A stretch of DNA of 58,239 bases from Pirellulaceae bacterium (GCA_022448645.1 JAKVBZ010000026.1:1-58239); one strand, 5' to 3'; shown: positions 19,688-28,372, counted from the stretch's first letter. Numbers and translations are program-made. The notes: generated by a model not told the origin, from the sequence alone.

Positions 19688-20830
19688 TTAACCGACTTCT
19701 GACAATTCTACCCAGCGATGTTCGTCCGACGATTGGCAGGCGGCTTGCATCGTCTGTTGGACGTGCAGTCCATCGGCTAACGACGGTGTGGCATCAAGAT
19801 CGTCAGAGATGGCTCGCAGGAATTGGTACTGGCACTCGGTATGCGTGCGGATGAAATTTGGAGTCATCGACCAGTCAGGGGCCTTTTGACCTTCGTAGCG
19901 CTGTACGGTTTCGACTTTTCGAAATCCTCGCTGACCACCCAATGGCTGGCCGGCATCCCGTACATCGTATATTTCGAGCCAGCTGGGATCTTCGGCGTTG
20001 AATCGAATCGCCCCTTGATCGCCGAAGATCTCCATGACGAGTTGATTAGTTGAACCGGTCCCCATTCGTGTGATATCGATGGTGCCGAGCGTGCCGTCAG
20101 CCAGACGCGCTTGAATGAGGGCAATGTCATCCACGTCTACCGGTCCCTTTTCTTCGGCGCCCGCACTGACAGGTCGATCTTTGATCAGCGTATCCATGGT
20201 CGCTTGGAGCGAGTGGAAATCACCCAGGAGAAAGTAGACCAGGTCGAGGACGTGAGAACCGAGATCAAACAGTGCTCCGCCACCAGCAATTTCCTTCTTT
20301 AATCGCCAAGACAAGGGTTTGTCCTGGCTGATGTAACTGGAACGAAAGTAACGAGCATGGAACGAAAAGACACGTCCCAGGAACCCTTCTTCGACCAATT
20401 GACGGGCGCGAGCCATGGCCGGAAAGTACCTGAAGTTAAATGTCATCTGCGTTTTGACACCCGCGTCGACCGCGGCTTTAACCATCCGACGTCCCTGTTC
20501 CACATTCATGGCCAGCGGTTTCTCGCAATAGATATGCTTTCCGGCCTGCGCTGCCGCGACGACGATTTCTTCATGGCGGTGGTTGGGCACACAGACGTCG
20601 ACGGCGTCGATGTCGTCACGGTCTAGCAACTCACGGTAGTCGTTTGTTGACCAGTCACATCCTATTTCTGCGGCGGCTCGTTGCGCAGATTTGTCATGGG
20701 TGGTTGCCACTCCGACAATCTGGACCGCAGAGGCGGGTAGTGCATAATGAAAAGTCATGGCCCTATACGCAAGCGCATGGACGCGACCAATGCCACCATA
20801 ACCGATCATGCCGATCCGCAGCGGCTTCAT
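19688..20830 (-). CDS. Gfo/Idh/MocA family oxidoreductase
   Basis: This 380-residue protein has the N-terminal Rossmann motif IGMIGYGGIGRVHALAY (about 5-21), the family motif CEKPLAMN (about 98-105) and VCVPNHRH. The C-terminal alpha/beta domain includes GGALFDLGSHVLDLVYFLLG, where the conserved His is catalytic in relatives. No Tat or signal peptide is visible, so it is cytosolic. Its start codon overlaps the stop of the upstream epimerase gene (ATGA, 20827-20830), a sign of translational coupling. It likely oxidises a sugar or inositol with NAD(P). Confidence 0.85.
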   Translation of the reverse strand: MKPLRIGMIGYGGIGRVHALAYRAMTFHYALPASAVQIVGVATTHDKSAQRAAAEIGCDWSTNDYRELLDRDDIDAVDVCVPNHRHEEIVVAAAQAGKHIYCEKPLAMNVEQGRRMVKAAVDAGVKTQMTFNFRYFPAMARARQLVEEGFLGRVFSFHARYFRSSYISQDKPLSWRLKKEIAGGGALFDLGSHVLDLVYFLLGDFHSLQATMDTLIKDRPVSAGAEEKGPVDVDDIALIQARLADGTLGTIDITRMGTGSTNQLVMEIFGDQGAIRFNAEDPSWLEIYDVRDAGQPLGGQRGFRKVETVQRYEGQKAPDWSMTPNFIRTHTECQYQFLRAISDDLDATPSLADGLHVQQTMQAACQSSDEHRWVELSEVG

Positions 20831-21630
20831 TTCAGCCCTCGTTCGTCGCGATACTGGTCACTAGCTGTATCCAGCGAATCTCGCAGTTTCTTGACAGCTG
20901 CCTGGATGTCACCGGTGCCTGGCACCAATTTGCCTTCAGGACCTTTGAGCAACGGTGACGAAAACTCTCCGACGGTCATCCCAACTTCGACGAAATCGGC
21001 AACATTTCCGGCGTTTAGTCCGCCGTCTTCCATCAGTTCGATACGGTCTTCCATTTCGGCAGCCTTGATCATCTGGTGCAACTGGTGCACGCTGTCGACA
21101 ACGATCTGATCCAGTTTGTGGGGGCTCTTGTCAGCGGTCGGCTTCACCCAGAATGGGGCGCGGCACTCGTATTCAATGATGTCCACGTAGGGATGGATGT
21201 ACTGTTCAAACGCGTTCACGGGACAACCTTGCCAGGCCCAAACGCCGACTTTGAGTTCCAACTTCTCCTTGATGAACGTGATGCTTTGCATCATTAGCTC
21301 GTCCATGGTTTCGATCGGCAAGCTGATCAGATTAACACCTAAATCGGCCAGTTGCTGGAACACATCGAAGCTGGGACGCACCATCTGCAATTGTGCTTCG
21401 ATTTCCAGGTCGGTACTCTTTCGTACACCCTCGATGATGTCGAAACCACCACGGGGCATGCCAAAATCCATGTACTTGCCGTCGCGGACTTCGATGTGAA
21501 ACCAGTCGACGCCACCCTCTTCGAGATCGCGGACTTGAGCCCCCAGCACGGAATAATCGGCCCAAAATAAGCCGGCTGCTATTTTGACCTTCTGAGTAGG
21601 CTTTCCAATGGTGTCATTTGCTGAGGTCAT
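20827..21630 (-). CDS. Ribulose-phosphate/allulose-6-phosphate 3-epimerase-like TIM-barrel protein
   Basis: This 267-residue protein has RPE-family features: KIAAGLFWADYSVLGAQV near the start, WFHIEVRDGKYMDF (about 45; canonical proteins have HxDVMDG), EAQLQMVRP, ISLPIET and EDGGLNAGNVADFVEVGM (about 200, matching the VDGG region). Several metal-site positions differ from true RPE (HIEVRDG instead of HVDVMDG), so the substrate may be an unusual ketose or ketose phosphate. It is the first gene of a coupled pair with the Gfo/Idh protein, and about 150 bp from the IS3 element upstream. Confidence 0.7.
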   Translation of the reverse strand: MTSANDTIGKPTQKVKIAAGLFWADYSVLGAQVRDLEEGGVDWFHIEVRDGKYMDFGMPRGGFDIIEGVRKSTDLEIEAQLQMVRPSFDVFQQLADLGVNLISLPIETMDELMMQSITFIKEKLELKVGVWAWQGCPVNAFEQYIHPYVDIIEYECRAPFWVKPTADKSPHKLDQIVVDSVHQLHQMIKAAEMEDRIELMEDGGLNAGNVADFVEVGMTVGEFSSPLLKGPEGKLVPGTGDIQAAVKKLRDSLDTASDQYRDERGLK

Positions 21631-21780
21631 TACAGTTGTATCTCCTTTGCCTCACGCTGTGGAATGGTGTAAACGTGAATCACCCAAATGTAGGGGGAGC
21701 CTGAGGCGATTGTCAAGGATGTCCATTTACTTCTTCCGAATTGCGTTCCAAGTTATAATCGCTTTGGAGCCAGTTCGCAT

Positions 21781-21822
21781 TGACCACCCCCCAGACTTTG
21801 ATCCAGTGTGAGTGAGAGAATC
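21781..21822 (+). repeat. IS3 element terminal inverted repeat (orfB side)
   Basis: Begins TGACCACCCCCCAG and includes TTGATCCA and AGTGAGAGAATC. It pairs with the reverse complement of 23027-23069. Confidence 0.9.
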
Positions 21823-21826
21823 GGGG

Positions 21827-22726
21827 TTAAGTAGTTCGACTGTGTTCCGTAGGCAGAGGCGTAGCTGAAGCCGGAGGAACACGGTCGGCCGCATAGGTGG
21901 CGGGGGTTTGGTAGTCTAATGCGCTGTGAAGACGAGGATGGTTGTAGTCCAACTGCCAGCGATCGATCACCCAGCGTGCTTCTTCCATGCTCAAGAACAA
22001 TTCCCGGTTCAAGAGCTCGTCACGGAGCTTGCCATTAAATGACTCGACGTAGCCGTTCTCCCAGGGACTTCCTTTGGCAATGAACAACGGCCCGACATTG
22101 GAACGCCGCAGCCAATCACGAATGACGGTGGCGACGAACTCCGGACCATTGTCACTACGGATATGCTGAGGAGTGCCTCGGACCGCAAAAAGATATTGCA
22201 GCACACCAACCACGTCCTGCGAGGTAAATGAACCTGCTGCTTCAAGCGCCAAGCATTCACGAGTGTACTCATCGACGACGACCAGGATGCGAAACTGACG
22301 ACCCTCTTCCGTCCGATCCGTCACAAAGTCGTACGACCAGACGTGGTCCTTGTATTCAGCACGGTGGCGGACACAGCTATTCGCACTGCAACCAGAAAAA
22401 CGCCGTTTACGATGCTGTTTTCTCGGGATTTGCATGTTCTCTCGTTTCCAAAGTCGATGTACTCGCTTGTGATTGACTCGCCAGTGCCGCTTCACCAGCA
22501 GGTCATGAATACGCTCAGCTCCAAACCGTGGCCGTTGCCTGGCCAGAGCCCGAATCTCGCGAAGTAAGCGAGCCTCGTCATCCGGCCGCCACGACTGGTA
22601 ACGTTGCGTACTGAGAGCTTGACCGAGTACTTGACAGGCTCGGCGTTCTGATACTTTCTAAAGCCCCAAACGACGACGAACTTCTGCGACCGTTCGACGC
22701 CGACGTTCGGGGCTTACCAGTTTCCC
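21827..22726 (-). pseudogene. IS3 transposase OrfB (DDE integrase core) with premature amber stop
   Basis: Read in the -1 frame from the slippery site, OrfB starts LVSPERRRR and hits TAG at 22658-22660 after 20 codons. It then continues open (KVSERRACQVLGQ, RPRFGAERIHDLL, KRHWRVNHKRVHRLW). The rve catalytic core is intact: Asp in DHVWSYDFVTD, Asp in IRSDNGPEF, and Glu in NGYVESFNGKLRDE. The C-terminus is the usual NHPRLHSALDYQTPATY. A GTG at 22493-22495 could restart translation and give a 222-residue product containing all of DDE but lacking the N-terminal HTH_21 part. Probably inactive, or dependent on stop-codon readthrough. Confidence 0.85.
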
Positions 22727-23037
22727 TTCGCGGCTTCCTTCAGAATATCCATATCGAGAGCCTGGTCAGCCAGGAGTTTCTTCAGGCGAGCATTCTCTTT
22801 TTGAAGGGCTTTCAGTTCCTTCGCCATCTCTGGTTTCATCCCTCCGTACTTCTGGCGCCAGCGATAGTAAGTCTGCTCAGAGATATCGAGCGTCTTGCAG
22901 ATCTCTGGAACCTTCTTCCCCTTGCCAAGCTCCACATCCGCTTGACGTAACTTCGGAATAATCTGTTCCACACCATGTCGTTTCTTAGGAATCCAAATAA
23001 TCCTTTCCCGGCTTTCAGCCGGAGAGGATTCTCTCAC
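22714..23037 (-). CDS. IS3-family transposase OrfA (helix-turn-helix)
   Basis: This 107-residue protein shows the HTH_8/IS3 OrfA pattern: IIPKLRQADVELGKGK, VPEICKTLDISEQTYYRWRQKYGGM, then a leucine-rich coiled coil (ELKALQKENARLKKLLAD). Near its end lies G GGA AAC (22726-22720 on the minus strand), a canonical X XXY YYZ slippery heptamer, directly before the stop TAA (22714-22716). This is where OrfA-OrfB fusion would be made by -1 frameshifting. Confidence 0.9.
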   Translation of the reverse strand: MRESSPAESRERIIWIPKKRHGVEQIIPKLRQADVELGKGKKVPEICKTLDISEQTYYRWRQKYGGMKPEMAKELKALQKENARLKKLLADQALDMDILKEAAKGNW

Positions 23038-23069
23038 TTAACATGGATCAATTTTAGGGGAGGAGGTCA
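23027..23069 (-). repeat. IS3 element terminal inverted repeat (orfA side)
   Basis: Reverse-strand reading begins TGACCTCCTCCCCT and includes TTGATCCA and AGTGAGAGAATC, matching the other end with about 75% identity. Confidence 0.9.
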
Positions 23070-23206
23070 CATCCTGGTGGAGTGAATGTATTGATGGGAG
23101 ATGGATCAGCCAGGTATGCGTCAGAGACGATCGATTTGGCGCTTTGGCAAGCCTTGTCCACCATTGCTGGTGGTGAGGTAGTGGAAGAGTTCTAGCTGCG
23201 GTCGGC

Positions 23207-23962
23207 TCACACCTCACAGATTCGCCGGGCTGATTTCAAAGACTCCAACGGGTCGCCTACTGGAATGAATTCTTGTCCTAAGTAGCCTTCGTATCCGGTG
23301 TCACGGATGGCAGCGATGACCGTCGGATAATAGATTTCCTGCCGTTCATCGATTTCACTGCGACCGGGATTGCCACCGGTATGGTAGTGGGCGAAATGTT
23401 CGTGATGTTCACGGATGGTGCGTACCAAATCGCCTTCCATGATCTGCATGTGGTAGATGTCATAGAGCAGCTTGACGTGCGAAGATCCCACACGCTTTAC
23501 TACCTCGACGCCCCATGCAGTGTGATCGCACTGGTATTCGGGATGGTCGACTTTGCTGTTGAGTAGTTCCAAGACGAGCGTGACTCCGGCTCGTTCGGCC
23601 GCCGGAGCGACACGTTGTAATCCAGCGACGGTCACATCGATGCCTTGCTCGTCGGTATCGCTGTGCCGGTTCCCGCTGAAGCAGACGAGACAGGCGTGGC
23701 CATGCTGCGGTGCCAACTCGATCGACTCGAGGATTTCTCCTTCAATCCGGTCGTGGTTCTCTGGTTTGTTCAGACCGTCTTCGATGGAACGGTGAGCTTC
23801 GACGGAAGCCACTTCCAAACCCGCTGCGTGGACAGGTTCCCAATATTCCCGTGGTACGAGGTCAATGCCATCGTAGCCCGTGTCCTTGATCGCAGAGATG
23901 AACTCCTGAGGCTTCATCTTTTCTTCAAAGCACCACCAGGATACGGAATGTTTCATGCTCAT
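23207..23962 (-). CDS. Hydroxypyruvate isomerase-like / sugar phosphate isomerase-epimerase TIM barrel
   Basis: About 251 residues from the ATG at 23962 (MSMKHSVSWWCFEEKM); a longer open frame starts at 24055, but the extra 31 residues look non-coding. Xylose-isomerase-like AP2 barrel motifs are GYDGIDLVPREYW, ACLVCFSGNR, VTLVLELLNSKVDHPEY (metal Glu), VKLLYDIYHMQIMEGD (metal Asp and His), FAHYHTGGNPGRSEI and YEGYLGQEFIP. These are the positions of the metal site in hydroxypyruvate isomerases. Probably cytosolic ketose/hydroxypyruvate isomerisation. It ends 11 nt from the DUF1559 remnant. Confidence 0.8.
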   Translation of the reverse strand: MSMKHSVSWWCFEEKMKPQEFISAIKDTGYDGIDLVPREYWEPVHAAGLEVASVEAHRSIEDGLNKPENHDRIEGEILESIELAPQHGHACLVCFSGNRHSDTDEQGIDVTVAGLQRVAPAAERAGVTLVLELLNSKVDHPEYQCDHTAWGVEVVKRVGSSHVKLLYDIYHMQIMEGDLVRTIREHHEHFAHYHTGGNPGRSEIDERQEIYYPTVIAAIRDTGYEGYLGQEFIPVGDPLESLKSARRICEV

Positions 23963-24241
23963 GTCGTTTGGAGGTACCGTGGCTTGGCACCGCTGTGGAG
24001 AATGGTGTTTCTGTGATTCCCGATAGAGCGCGACACTATAACATATTTGCTGCACTGCGACACGTACCAGTAAAGTGGGAAACCTTGTCCGGCAATGACT
24101 TTACATGGCTGGCGTTACCCCATCGTGTTCGGCGGTAACACGTGGTAAGTTCACAGAGTAATGACCGTCCCGTCGCGAGCCCCCATGTTGGGCTAAAACT
24201 GCTGATTTTTTTCCGTAATCCTTGATTCAAAGAGGAACATT

Positions 24242-25204
24242 GTGTCATACGAGGTTATCTGTGCCGAAAGCCACATGGCCGACAAGGTCGCTCCCATTCT
24301 CGAACCGCTGGGGTGCCAATTGCGCACCGTGCTCTTACCCGAGTTGAGTGAAACGGAACTATGCCGGGAATTGGCGACGGCGTCTGCCGCTCTCGCAGGG
24401 GGAGAATACTATTCGGCCAAAGTGTTCAACGAGGCGCAGAATTTAAAGATTGTGGCTCGGCACGGCGTTGGTGTGGATCACGTTGATCTGGAGGCTGCCG
24501 CAGAACATGGTGTGTGGGTGACGAATACTCCCGGTGCCACGAATCATTCCGTTGCGGAATTCACAATCGGTTTAATATTGAGTGCTTTGCGACACATTCA
24601 GACCATGGCAGCGGACATCAAACAAGGCACCTTTGTCAGGCGACAAGGTGAAGAGCTGGGCCGGTTGACGATTGGTGTGGTGGGCGCGGGAGGCATCGGC
24701 AAGGAAGTGCTTCGTTTAGCGAGGGCTTTCGGTGCCCAAGCACTCGCATTTGATATTTACCCTGACGAACAGTTTGCGGAGCAGCATCAGGTGACTTATG
24801 TATCGCTGGATGATCTGCTGCAACAGGCAGACATCGTGTCGCTACACTGTGGTTTGGATGACTCGACGGAACGGATGATTGGTGCGTCCCAGCTCAAGTT
24901 GATGAAGCCCAGTGCCTTGCTCATCAATACAGCTCGACCGCAGATCATCGACAAAGAAGCTCTCGTGGCGTGTTTGGAAGGGAACGGGATTGCTGGAGCA
25001 GCGATCGACGTTTGGGAAACAGCACCTGAGCCCGTGCCAGTGGATGATCCGCTGCTACGACTTGATAGCGTTTTGGCGACATCTTGGGCGGCGTTCAATA
25101 CGTTAGGCGCCGTCGAAACGATGTGCCGGGTGGCTGCTGAGGAGATCGCTCGCGTCTTCAAAGGTGAAAAGCCACTGAATGCGGTGAACACACCAGTGCT
25201 TTGA
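24242..25204 (+). CDS. D-isomer specific 2-hydroxyacid dehydrogenase family protein, catalytic His replaced
   Basis: This 320-residue protein starts at GTG with a good ribosome site (AAAGAGGAA, 24229-24237). The NAD-binding motif is GVVGAGGIGKEVLRLARAFG (about 142-161) and the Arg motif INTARPQIIDKEAL (about 228). The family's conserved TPH-x-A segment carrying the acid/base His reads ATSWAAFNT here, with Trp at about residue 282. This suggests altered chemistry or a non-enzymatic role, or that another residue substitutes. By family the reaction would be NAD-dependent oxidation of a 2-hydroxyacid such as 3-phosphoglycerate or glycerate. It diverges from the hydroxypyruvate isomerase-like gene, which fits glycerate/hydroxypyruvate metabolism. 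Confidence 0.8.
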   Translation: MSYEVICAESHMADKVAPILEPLGCQLRTVLLPELSETELCRELATASAALAGGEYYSAKVFNEAQNLKIVARHGVGVDHVDLEAAAEHGVWVTNTPGATNHSVAEFTIGLILSALRHIQTMAADIKQGTFVRRQGEELGRLTIGVVGAGGIGKEVLRLARAFGAQALAFDIYPDEQFAEQHQVTYVSLDDLLQQADIVSLHCGLDDSTERMIGASQLKLMKPSALLINTARPQIIDKEALVACLEGNGIAGAAIDVWETAPEPVPVDDPLLRLDSVLATSWAAFNTLGAVETMCRVAAEEIARVFKGEKPLNAVNTPVL

Positions 25205-25266
25205 GGATTTCTCTGGCCAAATGTCCTACAGCCAAAAGCGATTGTCAAAGACCACCCGTGTTGTCT

Positions 25267-25632
25267 TTACAGTTCGAGTGGTTCGGGAGTTCGCAGCGTA
25301 AACGCTTTCTTGACATAATTGTCCACTTGCCACATTGTTTTGGTTCCCAAAGCAAAATGGCAGAAATCGCCGGCCTTTAAGGTGACCGCTTCTTCACCGT
25401 CGGCAGTGATGGAGACTTCTCCCTCCAGGATCATGATGAATTCGTCCCAGGTATAATCCCAGTTGAAACGGCCGGCTGTGGTTTCCCACACACCTTGGGT
25501 AAGTTTCTTGTCGGCCGTTTGAGCTTGAATCCAGATCTTAGCCTGAGGGTCACCCTCCAAGATCTGTTCGGCGGGAATGGGAAAGTCACTCATACTGATT
25601 TGGTTGTTGGCGCTGGCGATGATCGATCCCAT
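25267..25632 (-). CDS. Cupin domain protein
   Basis: This 121-residue single-domain cupin has NWDYTWDEFIMILEGEVSIT (cupin motif 1 region, about 57-76) and LKAGDFCHFALGTKTMW (motif 2, about 86-102). The pattern fits the Cupin_3 (EutQ/ureidoglycine-type) group, in which most metal-binding His are missing. It converges on the dehydrogenase gene. Function unknown; a binding protein or lyase for a small acid is possible. Confidence 0.75.
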   Translation of the reverse strand: MGSIIASANNQISMSDFPIPAEQILEGDPQAKIWIQAQTADKKLTQGVWETTAGRFNWDYTWDEFIMILEGEVSITADGEEAVTLKAGDFCHFALGTKTMWQVDNYVKKAFTLRTPEPLEL

Positions 25633-25843
25633 GTTTTGGTTTCCTTGTTTCGTTGCGGGAAATGAATAAAGAGTTCACACCTACCAGTTCGGGGAAGCCA
25701 TGGCCCAAGTAGAGATGACAGTAACACGTAACGGCGATTTAGTAAACGAGTCGAGAGTGCTGGTGCAGGCTTTCTTCTGTGGGTCGGATTGGCAATCCGA
25801 CCGTACGCAGGTATGGTAGCTAATCTGAAAGGAGGACAAACTC

Positions 25844-28153
25844 ATGACAAAAATTTTTGATGTACGGCGTGAACTACATCTTTGTGATGGGGCAATTAGC
25901 ATCCTTATCTTGGCCTCGTTGTTATCGTTCGCTCAAGCCAAACCACAACCTCAGGCTGCAGTGAACGAAAAAGACGGTGCTGAGATGGTATTGATTCCGG
26001 CAGGCAGTTTTTTGATGGGTACGATTGCCGGTGAGGTGGACGCGGATTTTCGGGAAACGGGTTTGCCCGAAGATTGGAAAGAACACACACAGGATGAACA
26101 ACCGCGTCATCGCCAAACTCTCAAATCTTATTATCTTTACAAGTATGAAGTCACCAATGCCCAGTACCAGGCATTTACTGATGCGACGGGACATCGCACG
26201 CCTCCTCATTGGAAGGGTAAAGATCATCCTGCGGGGAAAGCGAATCATCCAGTGGTCGAAGTGAGCTGGGACGATGCACACGCCTACTGCCAATGGGCGG
26301 GGACGCGTTTGCCGACCGAGGCAGAATGGGAATATGCTGCCCGTGGTCCAGGTGCAGCGCCCGACAAACCCAGTCCAGCGTTTCCCTGGGGAAACAACTG
26401 GGACCGGACCATTTGTAATAACTCCTCGTTCCATGCCGGCAAGGAAATTCAGAACGCGGACGATTGGGGTGCCTGGTATAACGGCGACCAGAGTCCGAAC
26501 TTTCCTCTCACATCCGAGGGTGGAGCATTTCCCAAATCAGTGAGCCCCTTTGGCATTCATGACATGGCGGGTAATGCCTGGGAATGGTGCGCCGAAATTC
26601 AGGCTCCGTACCCGGAAAGAAAAGCTGCCGACGCCGAAGACAAAACCAAACGGGCTCGGCGTGGTGGATCCTGGGCGAATGTGGCTTTGCACATAAGAGC
26701 TGCCGATCGACAGGGAGCAGCCCAGGACGATTTGAATATCTACACAGGTTTCCGTTGTGTGAAACGGGGCACAGGCAAAGTCTCTTCAGATGGTGCGACA
26801 GGTTTCATCGAAGTCGAACAGGCTGGTGATCAGTTTGTGAACTTTGTTTTGGAAGAGATTGAGAAAACACGGCAGGAACTTCCCGATATCGCTGCCATCG
26901 CGGATCGGGCTGCCGAGCAAATCGTGAACCACGACGGTGAATTCTTGTCCGCGGGCGACCGAGGTTTTGCGTTGGAACCCGTGTGGCGTGCGGGGGGAAT
27001 CGCTTTTGCTCGTCAATTTCTTCCCGTAAAACCTGTGGCGGAAACGGTACCTGGGGGAGACTCGGCTGAAGAGGAGATTCCTTATTATCGGACTAAGCAA
27101 TTTTTGGATCACTTCACCCTTCAACAAGCACGTCCGCAAGACGTGGTGGTGCTGGGGTATGAAAATGAACAAGAGGAAAAGGAACAGCTTGGCACGTATG
27201 CCCAAGAATTGATTGACGCTGGCGCGCTGGTGGTGTTTTTTGGCTCAACAGGTAGTGCCCAGGAGTTAATCGGCAAATTCGGAAAGCACGACAATCTAGT
27301 GGTGATCACTCACGACGTGCCGGATGGCGGCTTGCTGCAGATTCCAGGATGGTCTGAGAAGATTTGCTCCGGACGAAGTATTGCCAATCGTTTACGTTTG
27401 TGGACATTTCAGGCGGAACTGATCAGTGGGTTTATGCGTCGCGGAAAGATGCCTGGCATCCTGTTGTCTGTGACCTATGAGAGTCCTCAAATCTGGAATA
27501 CTCCGCTGCTGCACGACTACAAATTCATTCCGGCTTTTAACGTCGAGCCGGTAGAAGAACAACGCCTTGGTAATACGTATCTCGATCATTTGCAGCGAAT
27601 TGTGAGCGGGATCGTGCCTCCGCAAAGGGAAGAGTTTCGCCAAACGGCACGCTGGTTAGCGGATTCGGTTGGTGACGGACGTAAGCCTTATGTACTCCTG
27701 ATTCATGGAGTCAATCCTGATGGTCTGCGAGGAGACCCGGGGCTGTTTACCGTTTACAGTGAAGGCAATGCTTACTATCCCGAATTCGAGCAAAGAGTGC
27801 GCAAAGACGACGTCGCTTTGTTCGTGGGGTATAATTGGTATCCACCAAGGCTGGCTGATGCTGTAGATCGAGTCGGTGGCAAACAGATTTTGTGTTTCAC
27901 ACTTGTCGACGAGTTGCCGCCCAAACCGGCTGTTTATGGTGAAGTTGGCGAGTTATTGCATCCCATTTCTTTTGATGAGCTGCCGCAAGCAGACAATCGA
28001 ATCTATATCGATTTGAATTTTGCACAGTACAACGCCGTGCTGCAAATTCCCGGCTATCCTGTGCCTGCTCTTGAGTCTTCATCTTTTGCCGAGGATGTCG
28101 TTTACTGGCATCTTGTCGCAGACACTGTTGAACTGCTAAGCCAAACGCCATAA
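25844..28153 (+). CDS. Exported fusion: formylglycine-generating-enzyme-like domain plus tandem SIS-like domains
   Basis: This 769-residue protein has a strong Shine-Dalgarno (AAAGGAGGA, 25828-25836) and a signal peptide (hydrophobic about 18-34). Residues about 46-307 form an FGE-sulfatase fold (EMVLIPAGSFLMGT, YKYEVTNAQYQAF, VVEVSWDDAHAYCQWAG, RLPTEAEWEYAARG, DMAGNAWEWC, RRGGSWANVALHIRAADR, GFRC). The two catalytic Cys of true FGE, expected in the RGGS segment, are absent. Residues about 318-765 are not FGE. They read like two SIS (sugar isomerase) halves: WRAGGIAFARQF, DVVVLGYENEQEEKEQLG, IANRLRLWTFQAELISGF; then ARWLADSVGDGRKPYVLL, VALFVGYNWYPPRLADAV and an IDLNFAQYNAVLQIPGYP-like end. 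Activity unknown. No operon partner is evident. Confidence 0.7.
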   Translation: MTKIFDVRRELHLCDGAISILILASLLSFAQAKPQPQAAVNEKDGAEMVLIPAGSFLMGTIAGEVDADFRETGLPEDWKEHTQDEQPRHRQTLKSYYLYKYEVTNAQYQAFTDATGHRTPPHWKGKDHPAGKANHPVVEVSWDDAHAYCQWAGTRLPTEAEWEYAARGPGAAPDKPSPAFPWGNNWDRTICNNSSFHAGKEIQNADDWGAWYNGDQSPNFPLTSEGGAFPKSVSPFGIHDMAGNAWEWCAEIQAPYPERKAADAEDKTKRARRGGSWANVALHIRAADRQGAAQDDLNIYTGFRCVKRGTGKVSSDGATGFIEVEQAGDQFVNFVLEEIEKTRQELPDIAAIADRAAEQIVNHDGEFLSAGDRGFALEPVWRAGGIAFARQFLPVKPVAETVPGGDSAEEEIPYYRTKQFLDHFTLQQARPQDVVVLGYENEQEEKEQLGTYAQELIDAGALVVFFGSTGSAQELIGKFGKHDNLVVITHDVPDGGLLQIPGWSEKICSGRSIANRLRLWTFQAELISGFMRRGKMPGILLSVTYESPQIWNTPLLHDYKFIPAFNVEPVEEQRLGNTYLDHLQRIVSGIVPPQREEFRQTARWLADSVGDGRKPYVLLIHGVNPDGLRGDPGLFTVYSEGNAYYPEFEQRVRKDDVALFVGYNWYPPRLADAVDRVGGKQILCFTLVDELPPKPAVYGEVGELLHPISFDELPQADNRIYIDLNFAQYNAVLQIPGYPVPALESSSFAEDVVYWHLVADTVELLSQTP

Positions 28154-28372
28154 ATCTTTGCACGTTTTCTGCCGTTCGTCTGATACCGGACAGCCGAGGA
28201 CGTTGGCATGATTGGAGCCGGCGCCTTCGGCTGTGCGGTAAACGAAGGTGCAAGGACATGGCATGGTGTCGCTAACGGTCCACGCGACAGGCGCTGTCCG
28301 ATCAGGATGACGCACTTGTGCCTGCGTTGTAAAATACGCTTTCGTTAGAGCGTTCTCTAATGGAGAGGCGGT

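Larger units (their letters stand above)
21781..23069 (-). mobile_element. IS3-family insertion sequence, 1289 bp
   Basis: The ends are imperfect inverted repeats of about 42 bp, starting TGACC and sharing TTGATCCA and AGTGAGAGAATC (21781-21822 and 23027-23069). The flanks carry a 3-bp direct repeat CAT (21778-21780 and 23070-23072), the expected target duplication. It encodes OrfA (helix-turn-helix) and OrfB (DDE integrase) on the minus strand, in the -1 frame arrangement. OrfB has an amber stop near its start, so this copy is probably not autonomous. OrfA most resembles the IS407-like branch, though that group usually makes 4-bp duplications. Confidence 0.92.
21694..23195 (+). pseudogene. 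DUF1559 gene remnant (C-terminal part), split by the IS3 element
   Basis: Reading + strand up to 21780 gives ...LLPNCVPSYNRFGASSH. After the IS, reading from 23070 gives HPGGVNVLMGDGSARY and then SETIDLALWQAL, ending at TAG 23193-23195. Removing the IS and one copy of the CAT target duplication restores a single frame (ASS-H-PGGVNV), the classical C-terminal DG motif of DUF1559 proteins. It matches the intact homologue at 28373 ([16 protein letters not shown]). A stop at 21691-21693 and the neighbouring gene show that the N-terminal two-thirds were already lost, so the IS landed in a decayed gene. The span given includes the IS. Confidence 0.75.
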
